Shown here: piece by piece, positions 26,085-35,054 of the stretch | Numbering within the stretch: position 1 is the first letter of the stretch | How the letters are laid out: every line of letters starts with the position of its first letter | From: Desulfoscipio sp. XC116 | GTDB taxonomy: Bacteria > Bacillota > Desulfotomaculia > Desulfotomaculales > Desulfallaceae | Direction: 5' to 3' | Length of the DNA stretch: 64,000 nucleotides | NCBI RefSeq assembly: GCF_039851975.1 | Contig: NZ_CP156660.1 | Span: forward strand, 1,989,035 to 2,053,034 | Made by a program: the position numbers and the translations under genes | The notes under the pieces: generated by a model | What the model saw: the letters and a program-made list of their open reading frames with translations, nothing else | What the model was told of the DNA's origin: nothing | The model's database searches: none

Positions 26085-27728
26085 TTGGATATACGGGAAA
26101 TGCAAAATGAAGTGAACCGCTGGATCGGTCAATTTGAAGAAGGTTACTGGCCGCCGCTGGCCATGCTGGCCTGTCTTACCGAGGAAGTCGGAGAGCTGGC
26201 CCGGGAAATCAACCACCAATTCGGCACTAAACCTAAAAAGCCGGAGGAACCGGAAGGTGATCTGGCTATGGAACTAGCGGATATATTATTTATCGTTATT
26301 TGCTACGCCAACTTACTGGGTATAGACCTTAACGAGGCATTTCTAAACATGATGGAAAAATATAAAATACGTGACGCCCAGAGATGGACCAGAAAAAAAC
26401 ATACAGGAGGAAAAAATATGGCCACCATCATTCCCCTGCAAGGCCTGCGTTATAACGAAAAAATAGCCGGAAATATCAAGGACCTGGTTACCCCGCCCTA
26501 CGATGTGATTGACGCCGCTGCCCAGGAGAAATATTACCAGCTTAACCCGTATAATATTATCCGCCTGGAATACGGCAAAAAACACCCCTCCGATAATAAT
26601 ACGGAAAACTGCTACAACCGGGCGGCAGGCTTCTTCGGCCAGTGGCAGAGCGATAGTATATTAAAGCAAGAGGACAAACCGGCCCTTTATCTTTACCAGC
26701 AGCAGTTTAATGTCGGTTCCCAAACGCTTGTGCGAACCGGTATTATTTGCGGCGTCAAACTGGAGCCCTATGAGAATGGAGTGGTTCTGCCCCACGAGGA
26801 AACCATGCCCAAACATAAAGCCGACCGGCTGGCCTTAATGCAGGCCTGCGGCGCCAATTTCAGTCCTATATTTGGATTGTACGGCGACCCTGAACGCAGG
26901 ATTGATCGCCTGCTCCTCAACATCGTACAGGAATCACCCGGCAGCATTAATTTTACCGATGAATTGGGACACAGACACCGGCTCTGTGTAATCACGAATA
27001 CGGTAACGATACAGCAAGTGCAGCAATTAATGCAAGAGCAGCGCATTTTTATTGCTGACGGCCACCATCGCTACGAAACCGCGCTTAATTATGCCCGGCA
27101 AAACCCCGACAAGCCCGGTGCCGGTTATATAATGATGACCCTGGTTAATCTATATGATCCCGGCCTGGTAATACTGCCCACCCATCGGTTGGTTATGGGC
27201 AGCCGGGTAGATAAGCAAAAACTGTTGGATTCACTGCAGGAGGATTTTACAGTTGAAAAATTAACCGCAGCGAATGTAGCCGGAGTTACAGAATTAATGA
27301 GCGGTCTAGCGGGATTTCAAGATAACGGCGATACAACGCACCGGCAGGTTTTTGGCATGTATCTGGGGAAAGACGGTTATTATACATTAACGCTGCGTGA
27401 TGAAGACGCAATAGCACGTAAAATGCCTCCCGAGCACTCAGCCGACTGGCGCAGGTTGGATGTCTCCGTCTTGCAGAAACTAATTCTTGAAAACCAGCTG
27501 GGCATTGATAAAAATGCTCTGGCCGGTGGTGATGCGATAGAATACACCCGTGACGCCCGCGAGGCTGTGCAGGCGGTAGACGAAGGCCGCTGCCAATTGG
27601 CATTCTTAATGAACCCCACGCTGATTGCGGAAGTTACTGCAGTGGCAGCTAACGGGGAAAAAATGCCGCAAAAATCTACTTTCTTCTATCCTAAACTAAT
27701 CACCGGTCTGGTTATTAATAAGTTTTAG
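26085..27728 (+). CDS. MazG-like pyrophosphohydrolase fused to a DUF1015 protein
   Basis: 547 residues from a TTG at 26085 (GAGGGAG upstream). Residues 1-110 are a MazG-like all-alpha NTP pyrophosphohydrolase, with the metal motif EEVGELARE near 28 and the second acidic pair in MELADILF near 66. From residue 112 a complete DUF1015 protein follows, starting MATIIPLQGLRYNEKIAGNI and containing the hallmark ADGHHRYETA near residue 325; this family is related to SerK-type serine kinases. The junction HTGGKN-MATII is encoded by AGGAGG and an ATG (26418-26420), so a free DUF1015 protein could also be made. Confidence 0.85.
   Translation: MDIREMQNEVNRWIGQFEEGYWPPLAMLACLTEEVGELAREINHQFGTKPKKPEEPEGDLAMELADILFIVICYANLLGIDLNEAFLNMMEKYKIRDAQRWTRKKHTGGKNMATIIPLQGLRYNEKIAGNIKDLVTPPYDVIDAAAQEKYYQLNPYNIIRLEYGKKHPSDNNTENCYNRAAGFFGQWQSDSILKQEDKPALYLYQQQFNVGSQTLVRTGIICGVKLEPYENGVVLPHEETMPKHKADRLALMQACGANFSPIFGLYGDPERRIDRLLLNIVQESPGSINFTDELGHRHRLCVITNTVTIQQVQQLMQEQRIFIADGHHRYETALNYARQNPDKPGAGYIMMTLVNLYDPGLVILPTHRLVMGSRVDKQKLLDSLQEDFTVEKLTAANVAGVTELMSGLAGFQDNGDTTHRQVFGMYLGKDGYYTLTLRDEDAIARKMPPEHSADWRRLDVSVLQKLILENQLGIDKNALAGGDAIEYTRDAREAVQAVDEGRCQLAFLMNPTLIAEVTAVAANGEKMPQKSTFFYPKLITGLVINKF
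26406..26420 (+). promoter_or_regulatory. Internal ribosome-binding site at the MazG/DUF1015 junction
   Basis: CAGGAGGAAAAAATATG inside the open frame: a strong Shine-Dalgarno with ideal spacing to an in-frame ATG that matches the usual start of stand-alone DUF1015 proteins. Confidence 0.75.
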
Positions 27729-27792
27729 CATATACCGTTCCTGAATTGCGGCATTAACAAACATATAACAGAGATACAACAGAGATACAACA

Positions 27793-27830
27793 GAGACAGG
27801 CGATTACGGCCTGTCTCTTCTAGTTCTTCT
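27793..27830 (+). terminator. Intrinsic terminator after the MazG-DUF1015 gene
   Basis: GAGACAGGC-GATTACG-GCCTGTCTC followed by TTCTAGTTCTTCTTG. It is preceded by a small direct repeat, CAGAGATACAA (27769-27796). The remaining 27729-27949 shows no gene; flagellar transcription converges here. Confidence 0.65.
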
Positions 27831-27949
27831 TGTTTAAATATTCTGTTTCACCATATTTTTATCTATAGACACTCACGCCGCCAAACGCGGTGCCATAAGA
27901 AAATGAAAACTACCGGTCGCTATTTTCAGGATAATTACTAATTACCCAT

Positions 27950-29398
27950 TTACTTTAAACTATTGATTCTTTCCCTGGTGGAAACAATACTGGTAATCTT
28001 GACACCAAAGTTTTCGTTAACTACAACCACTTCTCCCCTGGCTACCAGTTTACCGTTGATTAGAATATCCACCGGTTCATCAACCAGCGTTTCTAATTCC
28101 ACTATAGCGCCGGGAGTCATATGTAACACCTCGTTAATCTGCTTTTTAGTACTGCCCAGTACCACCGACACTTTCAAAGGAATATCCAGCAACAAGTTTA
28201 GTTTTTCAGAATCTACCTGTGTCATTACCGATTTATCATAGCTTTGGTCGGTTGTTTTTAAGTTATCTTGCTCCTGAGCGGCTTTTACGGCATTATCATC
28301 AGGCAACTGCATCGGGCGGTCCGTTACTTTTTCCAGCACATCCGTCGTAGCCTTTACGCTTGGCTCAGCCATTGGCGGTTCGGTTTCGACATCTTCCATG
28401 CCACCGAACTTTTCCCAAAGCAGATTGGTCTGCTCACGGGCCGTATGTATATCTATCACCTGCATGATATTGGTATCCAGCAAACCATCAATTATCATGC
28501 GGAAATAAATTACCACAATGGGATCATCAAAAGGCAAATCAACGTTCATTTTATCTGTTTCCATCACCATATTAGTTTCCGGAGGCAGTATGTTAATACT
28601 TCTTTCCAGCATATCGGCCAGTGATGTCGAAGCAGTGCCGATCATTTGGTTCATGGCTTCCGAAGCGGCACTGATTTCCAAATCGGTTATTTTTTCGGGT
28701 AAATCCGTGCCGTCGCCGCCCATCATTAAATTAGCCATGACCATAGCGTCACGCAATTTAATTACCAGCACATTGTAACCGCTGAGACCTTCTCTAAATT
28801 GTACCTTAATAATTAAGTATGGTAAGTTAAACTCTTTTAAAAAGTCTTTTTTTCGGGTAATAATCACTTTGGGACTGGTAATTTGCACCCGCTTGTTTAG
28901 TAATTGGGACAGCGTCGTAGCTGAAGAACCCATGGATATATTACCAATTTCGCCCAGAGCATCTTTCTCTTCGGATGTTAAAGCCGACTGCATTTTATCA
29001 TCCGATAATGCTTCTTTATTCTCGTATGCATCATCAACAATATTAACATCAACATCATCGAGTTGTTCATATCCGCCATCTTCACCGGTATTAAACAGTG
29101 CATTAATTTCATCCTGGCTTAATCCCTGGTCAGCTGCCGGGGACTGCTCCTGTTCACCGCTTCCCTGGGCCGCTTTGAGCATGGCATCTATATCATCCTG
29201 GCCCAATCCCTGGTCATCCGCCTCGGACTGCTCTCGCTCACCGCTGCCCTGAGCCGCTTTAAGCATGGCATCTATATCATCCTGGCCCAATCCCTGGTCA
29301 TCCGCCTCGGACTGCTCTCGCTCACCGCTGCCCTGAGCCGCTTTAAGCATGGCATCTATATCATCCTGCTGCAGCATCTTATCTTTAGTATCACTCAT
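27950..29398 (-). CDS. fliY: Flagellar switch/CheY-P phosphatase FliY with triplicated N-terminal motif
   Basis: 482 residues. The C-terminal 80 residues are a FliN/SpoA domain (LDIPLKVSVVLGSTKKQINE). The middle (about 140-330) is a CheC-type phosphatase with both active-site helices: LGEIGNISMGSSATTL and SEAMNQMIGTASTSL, each with the E-x-x-N pair. The N-terminus is unusual: QDDIDAMLKAAQGSGE occurs three times at a 28-residue period, then LSQDEINALF once more; this resembles the CheY-P docking peptide normally present once. ATG 29398 overlaps the fliM stop by 8 bases. Last gene of the cluster. Confidence 0.93.
   Translation of the reverse strand: MSDTKDKMLQQDDIDAMLKAAQGSGEREQSEADDQGLGQDDIDAMLKAAQGSGEREQSEADDQGLGQDDIDAMLKAAQGSGEQEQSPAADQGLSQDEINALFNTGEDGGYEQLDDVDVNIVDDAYENKEALSDDKMQSALTSEEKDALGEIGNISMGSSATTLSQLLNKRVQITSPKVIITRKKDFLKEFNLPYLIIKVQFREGLSGYNVLVIKLRDAMVMANLMMGGDGTDLPEKITDLEISAASEAMNQMIGTASTSLADMLERSINILPPETNMVMETDKMNVDLPFDDPIVVIYFRMIIDGLLDTNIMQVIDIHTAREQTNLLWEKFGGMEDVETEPPMAEPSVKATTDVLEKVTDRPMQLPDDNAVKAAQEQDNLKTTDQSYDKSVMTQVDSEKLNLLLDIPLKVSVVLGSTKKQINEVLHMTPGAIVELETLVDEPVDILINGKLVARGEVVVVNENFGVKITSIVSTRERINSLK
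29120..29370 (-). repeat. 84-bp tandem repeat within fliY
   Basis: Three units of 84 bp (28 codons); for instance CCTCGGACTGCTCTCGCTCA occurs at 29221 and 29305. The first two units are almost identical in DNA, the third diverges slightly, and the reading frame is preserved. Confidence 0.9.
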
Positions 29399-30383
29399 CT
29401 TTATCTTTCCTTTCAATAAGTGAAACAATTTGGACAGCCAAATTGTCCCCCACCGAACCCACCTGAGCACCGAATTTTACATTTTCCCCTACATAGACAT
29501 CCAAATCACTGTCCACGTTTTTTTCCAATACTATTACATCACCCAGCTGGACCTGCAAAAAATCCTCTATAGTAACCGAAGCTTCACCAATTGTAGCGGT
29601 AATGTCAACATAACAATGACTCAACCAGTGATTAATATGCTTATAGTTATTTTCAAAACCGGATGGCAATTGCCTGATAAACTGTTGACGCACTGAAAGC
29701 TTGGCTATGACCGGGTCCAACATAATATACGGCAGGCAAAGGTTAATCATACCCTCATCGCTTTCACCCACAACAACAGAAAAAGTTAACAAAGCCACCA
29801 CTTCGTTTGGTGAATAAAGCTGCTGCAAGCGGGGGTTGGTTTCTATGGACCGCACCTCGGGCTTGATCTCATAAATATCCTGCCAGGTGGGAACCAGGTA
29901 ATCAAGAATACGGGCCATGATTTTTTTGGTAACCTGTATTTCAATGTCAGTTAACTCCCGGTTTAAGTCACCGGTGGTACCGCCGCCTCCGAACATTAAA
30001 TCAATAACAGGAAAAATAAAACTTGTATTTGCCTCCATAATAGCCGAACCATTAAGAGGCAAAAGATCAAAAACAGTTAGCACCGTGGGTGTGGGAATAG
30101 AGCGAATAAACTCATCAAAAATAATCTGGCTCACGGAGACCAGTTCAATATTTACATTGCTTCTCAAATAGCCGAACAAAAAACTGGATAAATGTCTGGC
30201 ATAGTGTTGGTGAAGCATTTCCAAGGTCCTTAAATGTTCCTTGGAAAATTTATTAGGCCTGCGAAAGTCGTAATTCTTGACCTTGGGCGCCATGGTGCTT
30301 TCTATCTCATCAACCGGCAAATTACCATCGGTCAAGGCCTGTAGCATAGCATCAATTTCGTTCTGGGATAATATTTCCTGCAT
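29391..30383 (-). CDS. fliM: Flagellar motor switch protein FliM
   Basis: 330 residues. The N-terminal EILSQNEIDAMLQAL is the CheY-P binding peptide; the middle domain (KNYDFRRPNKFSKEHLRTLE onward, with LMFGGGGTTGD) contacts FliG; the C-terminal SpoA-like domain (GEASVTIEDFLQVQLGDVIV) joins FliN/FliY in the C-ring. Normal length. ATG after GAGGGAG. It is between cheY and fliY, the usual Gram-positive order for these genes. Confidence 0.96.
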   Translation of the reverse strand: MQEILSQNEIDAMLQALTDGNLPVDEIESTMAPKVKNYDFRRPNKFSKEHLRTLEMLHQHYARHLSSFLFGYLRSNVNIELVSVSQIIFDEFIRSIPTPTVLTVFDLLPLNGSAIMEANTSFIFPVIDLMFGGGGTTGDLNRELTDIEIQVTKKIMARILDYLVPTWQDIYEIKPEVRSIETNPRLQQLYSPNEVVALLTFSVVVGESDEGMINLCLPYIMLDPVIAKLSVRQQFIRQLPSGFENNYKHINHWLSHCYVDITATIGEASVTIEDFLQVQLGDVIVLEKNVDSDLDVYVGENVKFGAQVGSVGDNLAVQIVSLIERKDKDE

Positions 30384-30400
30384 ATGTCTCCCTCAATTAT

Positions 30401-30766
30401 TTATCTATTCATAACTCTGTCTATAGCTTGTAAAATTCTGTCCTGCTTAAATGGTTTAACAATAAAATCCATGGCTCCGGCTTGAATGGCCTCCATGACC
30501 ATGGATTGCTGCCCCATGGCACTGCACATAATTATTTTAGCATTGGGGTCAATTTTTTTAATTGCTTTTACACCTTCAATTCCATCCATCTCCGGCATGG
30601 TAATATCCATGGTCACCAGGTCCGGTTGATGCTCGGAGTACATTTTAACGGCTTCTGCACCGTTTTCCGCCTCACCTACCACTTCATAACCATTTTTAAT
30701 TACAATGTTTTTAATCATCATGCGCATAAATGTAGCATCATCAACTATAAGAATTCTTAAAGACAT
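30401..30766 (-). CDS. cheY: Chemotaxis response regulator CheY
   Basis: 121-residue single receiver domain. All signature residues are present: the acidic pair D9-D10 (IVDDATFMR), phosphorylation site D54 (VTMDITMPEMDG), the switch Ser in MCSAMGQQS, and K106 (IVKPF). Phospho-CheY binds the FliM and FliY N-termini to set rotation. GGAGGG precedes the ATG. It sits directly between cheC (its phosphatase) and fliM (its target). Confidence 0.95.
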   Translation of the reverse strand: MSLRILIVDDATFMRMMIKNIVIKNGYEVVGEAENGAEAVKMYSEHQPDLVTMDITMPEMDGIEGVKAIKKIDPNAKIIMCSAMGQQSMVMEAIQAGAMDFIVKPFKQDRILQAIDRVMNR

Positions 30767-30787
30767 AAATTAATCCCTCCGTTCTAA

Positions 30788-31408
30788 TTAAGCTTCTATT
30801 CCTAAGGCCAGTAACAGCCTTTTTATTGATTCGGGTTCGGGCATCAAGAAAAAGTATCCACTTACCTTTTGATCATCCCTAAAAAGCTGGGTCTCAATAG
30901 TTAAAATATTATCCCCCTCCGATCGGCCGCTTTCAATAACCAGTGACGTGAATACGGCAGCCAACATATCAAAGGCAAATATCGGAGTCGAGGATGTAAC
31001 CGATAAATTAGTAAAATCAGTAATAGCGGATATAAAAGAACCGGTTAATATATTGCCAATTTCATTAATGGTGGAGGTAGCCATTTCGTCCAATTCAACA
31101 GTGGTGCCATCCTCCAGGTCCATAAGCATATCTACCAGGCTATAGGTGCTTTTTTCATTAAAGATATAAAAAACAATACCTTTTATATCACCGGCCAGCT
31201 GTAAACTGACACAAGATATTAGTTCCTCGTACCCGCCAATAATGTCGATAACTTTTTCAAAAGTTACAAAGCTTGTCCTGGGCACACCCATACCAATCCT
31301 GCTTTCCAGCATTTCCGCCAGTGAAGTTGCCGCATGTCCAAGTCCAATATTACTTATTTCCTGCAGCGCGTCTAATTGCATCTCGGACAGCTTGCCGGTT
31401 TCGCTCAT
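30788..31408 (-). CDS. cheC: CheY-P phosphatase CheC
   Basis: 206 residues with two pseudo-symmetric active-site helices, LQEISNIGLGHAATSLAEML and STINEIGNILTGSFISAI, each carrying the E-x-x-N pair of the CheC/FliY/CheX family. CheC dephosphorylates CheY-P and binds CheD, encoded two genes upstream. I use the ATG at 31408; an adjacent GTG is an alternative start. Confidence 0.94.
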   Translation of the reverse strand: MSETGKLSEMQLDALQEISNIGLGHAATSLAEMLESRIGMGVPRTSFVTFEKVIDIIGGYEELISCVSLQLAGDIKGIVFYIFNEKSTYSLVDMLMDLEDGTTVELDEMATSTINEIGNILTGSFISAITDFTNLSVTSSTPIFAFDMLAAVFTSLVIESGRSEGDNILTIETQLFRDDQKVSGYFFLMPEPESIKRLLLALGIEA

Positions 31409-31436
31409 CACACCAACCCTTTCAATACAACCGCTG

Positions 31437-32207
31437 TTAGTTTTCCTTTTTATAAAAACAAGGTGATAATTTTTTATAACCCAGCTCCTTGTAATTAAAG
31501 ATCATCTCACTCCCGCCGATAAAAAGAACTCCTCCGGGATTAAGAGAAAGGGTAAACTGTCTATATATTTCATCCTGAGCTTCCCTGGTAAAATAAATGG
31601 TTACGTTGCGACATACAATCAAGTCATAACCTTTTTTGTAGTCATGGGCAAGTAAATTATGATAATGGAAAGACACCTGCCTCTTAATGATATCCTTTAA
31701 AACATATAGCTCAACCTGTTCAGAAAAGAAACGCTCCAGCCTATCCCGGCTGACGTTTTTTATACTATCCTTGCCGTACTTGGCGTCCACAGCCTTTTTT
31801 AATATCTGCCGGTCGATGTCGGTGGCATCTATTTTACTTCGGCCCGAAAGACCCATTTCTTCTAAAATAATAGCGATAGAGTAGGGCTCCGATCCGTTAG
31901 AACAAGCCGCGCTCCAGATTTTCACCTGGTTACGGCCGCTATACAATGCGGGCAAGTATTTTTTTTGCAGATCGTCAAACCTCTGTGCATCTCTAAAAAA
32001 CTCAGATACATTAATAGTAAGATAATCAAGAAATTTTTCATAAGTATCTCGTTTTTTAACTAATTGTTGAAAAAGATCACCATAGTTATTTAATTTTAAT
32101 TTCACCAGATAGGAGTCCAGCCGGCGCCGCAACTGTTTTTCTTTATAGCTGTTTAAATCCAGGCGGAATGTGGCCATAACCTTTACTTTAAAATCGTTAA
32201 ATTCCAT
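31437..32207 (-). CDS. cheR: Chemotaxis protein methyltransferase CheR
   Basis: 256 residues. Methylates glutamates of chemoreceptors with SAM. An N-terminal helical domain ends near 75, followed by the Rossmann fold with IWSAACSNGSEPYSIAIILE as the SAM-binding loop and YDLIVCRNVTIYFTREAQDE. No receptor, CheA, CheW or CheB gene is in the window. It starts one base after the cheD stop, indicating coupled translation. Confidence 0.95.
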   Translation of the reverse strand: MEFNDFKVKVMATFRLDLNSYKEKQLRRRLDSYLVKLKLNNYGDLFQQLVKKRDTYEKFLDYLTINVSEFFRDAQRFDDLQKKYLPALYSGRNQVKIWSAACSNGSEPYSIAIILEEMGLSGRSKIDATDIDRQILKKAVDAKYGKDSIKNVSRDRLERFFSEQVELYVLKDIIKRQVSFHYHNLLAHDYKKGYDLIVCRNVTIYFTREAQDEIYRQFTLSLNPGGVLFIGGSEMIFNYKELGYKKLSPCFYKKEN

Positions 32208-32208
32208 A

Positions 32209-32709
32209 TTATATCACCTTAATATTTTTACCCAGCGTTTTAACAAGCACCTCTCCATTTTCCAAATCCAGATACATAGTACGCCCCTTATTGCCGCCCA
32301 CATCCTCACTAACAATATGTATAGACATTTGCTTTAATATTTTACGTGACATTTCGATGTTCCTTTCGCCGATGTTAAATAACTGCTTTTTATCCACACC
32401 GGTGAACATTTGAGCACCGCCTATAAGTTTGGCTACCAGCCTGGCCTTAGCGGCCCCGTTGCGAATTAATTCATTAAGCATTAACGGTATACCTAAATCG
32501 GCGTACTTTTCCTGCTTAGTAATTTTTGAAAAATCCTCACTGTTGGGCAGCATGATATGTAAAAGCCCACCTATTTTAATTACGGGATCCCATACGGCCA
32601 CCCCCACGCAAGACCCTAACCCCAGTGTTACAAGACGTCCCGGGCTCCTGGAAAACTTATATTCTCCTATACCAACGTGAATATCTTCTGCTTTTTTTGT
32701 TGGCAGCAT
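32209..32709 (-). CDS. cheD: Chemoreceptor glutamine deamidase CheD
   Basis: 166 residues. The catalytic cysteine lies in LGLGSCVGVAVWDP and the histidine in GGLLHIMLPNS, the defining pair. CheD deamidates receptors and stimulates CheC in the Bacillus-type adaptation system; finding cheD, cheR and cheC adjacent supports that circuit here. ATG follows GTGAT. Confidence 0.94.
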   Translation of the reverse strand: MLPTKKAEDIHVGIGEYKFSRSPGRLVTLGLGSCVGVAVWDPVIKIGGLLHIMLPNSEDFSKITKQEKYADLGIPLMLNELIRNGAAKARLVAKLIGGAQMFTGVDKKQLFNIGERNIEMSRKILKQMSIHIVSEDVGGNKGRTMYLDLENGEVLVKTLGKNIKVI

Positions 32710-32727
32710 TACATCACCTATATCCGT

Positions 32728-33486
32728 CTACTTTTGTAGGTTGTTGGCAGAATTCCATAAATAATCAGCGGTTTGAATAATTTTCCCGTCAAATTGAATA
32801 GAACGCTGAGCTTCAATCATATTTTTCATTTCCATAACCAAATCAACATTAGAATTTTCCAGATGTCCTTGTCTAATAATACCCGCGCCATCTTCCCCGG
32901 GTACCGATAGCTGAGGATCTTCAATAAGTTCACCGGCCGTATATAGATTATCTCCCACCGCGTCAAGCAAAGTCGGGTTGGGGAAAACCGCCATTTCAAT
33001 CTGCCCGATTTCTATTTTATTACCATCTTCATCGGTGCAGGATATATTACCTTTTTCATCTATAACGATATCGTCATAGTTCTCAGGCAGTTCTTCATCT
33101 ATTAATACGAATCCCTGCTGATTGATAATCCGTCCTTGATTATCAATATGAAAGCTGCCGTCTCTGGTATAAAACACAGCTCCATCTTCCCGGGTGACCT
33201 GGAAAAAACCCTTCCCGGCAATACCTAAATCCAACTGTCTTCCCGTATAGTTTATAATCCCCTGATCCAGGCGGCGATCAGTTAACGCGGTTACTGTACC
33301 CCTACCTCTGGAATCACGCACCGCTTCATCATCCTGTAGCACCTTCTGGTTTAAAAAATCAATAAAGTCTACCGACTGCCTCTTGTAACCGGCGGTATTA
33401 GCATTAACCACGTTATTGCCGGTAATATCTAATTTACACATCTGGGCATTTATGTTGCCCATACTGTTGTAAACCATTTTCAGCAA
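32728..33486 (-). CDS. Flagellar rod/hook-basal-body protein (FlgG family)
   Basis: 252 residues. Both ends have the flagellar rod coiled-coil pattern: N-terminal MCKLDITGNNVVNANTAGYK, GKGFFQVTREDGAVFYTRDG in the middle, and C-terminal GHLENSNVDLVMEMKNMIEA. FlgG-type proteins build the distal rod. I prefer the TTG at 33486 (MLKMVYNSM, AGGGGTG six bases upstream) to the GTG/ATG pair three codons earlier. The pair with the next gene corresponds to the flhO-flhP arrangement of Bacillus. Confidence 0.85.
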   Translation of the reverse strand: MLKMVYNSMGNINAQMCKLDITGNNVVNANTAGYKRQSVDFIDFLNQKVLQDDEAVRDSRGRGTVTALTDRRLDQGIINYTGRQLDLGIAGKGFFQVTREDGAVFYTRDGSFHIDNQGRIINQQGFVLIDEELPENYDDIVIDEKGNISCTDEDGNKIEIGQIEMAVFPNPTLLDAVGDNLYTAGELIEDPQLSVPGEDGAGIIRQGHLENSNVDLVMEMKNMIEAQRSIQFDGKIIQTADYLWNSANNLQK

Positions 33487-33512
33487 AGTCATCACCCCTA
33501 AAAAATATATAA

Positions 33513-34289
33513 TTATCTAATTGTACCAACTTTATTGATAGCCATATCAAGCATGTTATCCTGAGTTTGTATAATTTTTTGACCTGTTTCATAAGCCCGA
33601 ACCGCGGTAACGAGATTCGTCATTTCATCTGCCGATTCAACATTGGCCGCCTCCAAAAAACCCTGGTTTAATCCGGGATTTTCCACTGGCTGAGTTCCCT
33701 GATCGGGTGCCTGATACAAGTTATTGCCAACGCCGACCAGGTTATCCAGATTTTCAAATGTCACTATACTTATGCTATCATTTAAAGTACCATTCTCGGT
33801 TATATTACCGTTTGCGTCAACCTCAAAACTATCCGGACCTTCCAACTGTACGGGTCCACCCTCGCCCATAACTCTTAATCCATTGGCATTCACCAGGTAT
33901 CCCGCTTGATCAAGGTGAAAGCTGCCGTTGCGAGTATAATAAATATTCGCTTCGTTTTCAGGATCGGACAAGGTGAAAAATCCCGGTCCTTGCAGCGCAA
34001 AATCTGTTTTATTACCTGTCTCCCGCGGGTCCCCCACGCTAAAATCGGTGGATAATTCCTGCACCTCCGCGCCCTGGTTGGTAATACCCAGAGCACTGCG
34101 TTTATATTGATGTGTCGAATTATCCATCATTCCGGCACTTAACTGCACCAGGCGCAAGAAAGGTTCCGCTTCAATACGATCCTTTTTATAGCCGGGCAGA
34201 TTGATATTATCAAGATTACGGGAAGCAGTTTCCGCTCTGGTCATTTGCAAGTTCATTCCCGAAACGGTGGAATAAATGCCCCTTATCAT
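33513..34289 (-). CDS. Flagellar rod protein (FlgF/FlgG family)
   Basis: 258 residues beginning MIRGIYSTVSGMNLQMTRAE, with the rod consensus ASRNLDNINLPGYKK (a variant of NNIANVNTPGYK) and ending GFLEAANVESADEMTNLVTA and the usual AYETGQKIIQTQDNML helix. Full length for a proximal rod subunit. It is immediately downstream of the sigma-28 gene; AGGAG precedes the ATG. Confidence 0.88.
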   Translation of the reverse strand: MIRGIYSTVSGMNLQMTRAETASRNLDNINLPGYKKDRIEAEPFLRLVQLSAGMMDNSTHQYKRSALGITNQGAEVQELSTDFSVGDPRETGNKTDFALQGPGFFTLSDPENEANIYYTRNGSFHLDQAGYLVNANGLRVMGEGGPVQLEGPDSFEVDANGNITENGTLNDSISIVTFENLDNLVGVGNNLYQAPDQGTQPVENPGLNQGFLEAANVESADEMTNLVTAVRAYETGQKIIQTQDNMLDMAINKVGTIR

Positions 34290-34306
34290 TTGCGAACTCC
34301 TTTCTC

Positions 34307-35041
34307 TTAATCGGAGAGTTTTTCCCTGAGCTTTTGCAATGCTTTAGCATGCAATTGGCAAACTCGGGATTCGGTTACTTCCAAGACATTGCCTATCTCT
34401 TTTAAAGTTAATTCTTCCTGATAATAAAGAGACAATACCAGTTGATCCCTCTCCGGCAAACTGCCGATTGCTTTTGCCAGTGTCTCTTTTTCATCCGTCG
34501 CGGCGATAATATCCAATGGATCAGGACTCTTTTGGTCGCTAACCGTATCAAGCAATATACCCTCTCCATCCGGACCAACACTATCATCAAGGAAAACGGG
34601 AAAGGCATTGCTGTACTCAGCCGCCAATTGCCTCATTCTTTCGGTATCCATACCCATTTCCCCGGCAAGTACATTTTCGTCGGGCAGTTCCCCGTTTTGC
34701 CAATACCTCTCTTTTAATTTGTTTAATTGGTAAAATTTCTGCCATTTACTCCTGGGCACCCAGCTCTGCTTCCTTATTTCATCTAAAATAGCGCCCCGTA
34801 TTCTGGTATATGCGTAATTTTTAAATTCCGTACCCATTTTCATTTTAAATTTATCAATAGCATCAAGTAATCCTATTACGCCATATCCCTCTAGATCCTC
34901 CCGGGTCATACCGGGTGGAGCGTTAACAAGCAGCCGCCCGGCCAGATATTTAACCAGTCCCAGATGGCTTAACACAAGCTCGTCTTTAAGAGATTGATCT
35001 TTCGATTTATTGTAATTCACCCAAATTTCATTACCGCCCAT
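34307..35041 (-). CDS. fliA: RNA polymerase sigma-28 factor (FliA/SigD)
   Basis: 244 residues. Region 2 (LVKYLAGRLLVNAPPGMTRE and GVIGLLDAIDKFKMKMGTEF), region 3 and region 4 (LTLKEIGNVLEVTESRVCQL) follow the SigD/WhiG pattern. It should direct late flagellar genes; a well-matched sigma-28 promoter lies before fliD in this window. Start at ATG 35041 (MGGNEIW), after the PilZ gene stop; a longer frame into that gene is unsupported. No anti-sigma flgM is seen here. Confidence 0.94.
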   Translation of the reverse strand: MGGNEIWVNYNKSKDQSLKDELVLSHLGLVKYLAGRLLVNAPPGMTREDLEGYGVIGLLDAIDKFKMKMGTEFKNYAYTRIRGAILDEIRKQSWVPRSKWQKFYQLNKLKERYWQNGELPDENVLAGEMGMDTERMRQLAAEYSNAFPVFLDDSVGPDGEGILLDTVSDQKSPDPLDIIAATDEKETLAKAIGSLPERDQLVLSLYYQEELTLKEIGNVLEVTESRVCQLHAKALQKLREKLSD

Positions 35042-35054
35042 ATGATCACCCTTT

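Noticed and set aside
27766-27796. Short direct repeats (CAGAGATACAA) considered as a CRISPR or iteron array
   Set aside because: Only two to three copies of 11 bases with no spacers; simple local duplication beside a terminator.
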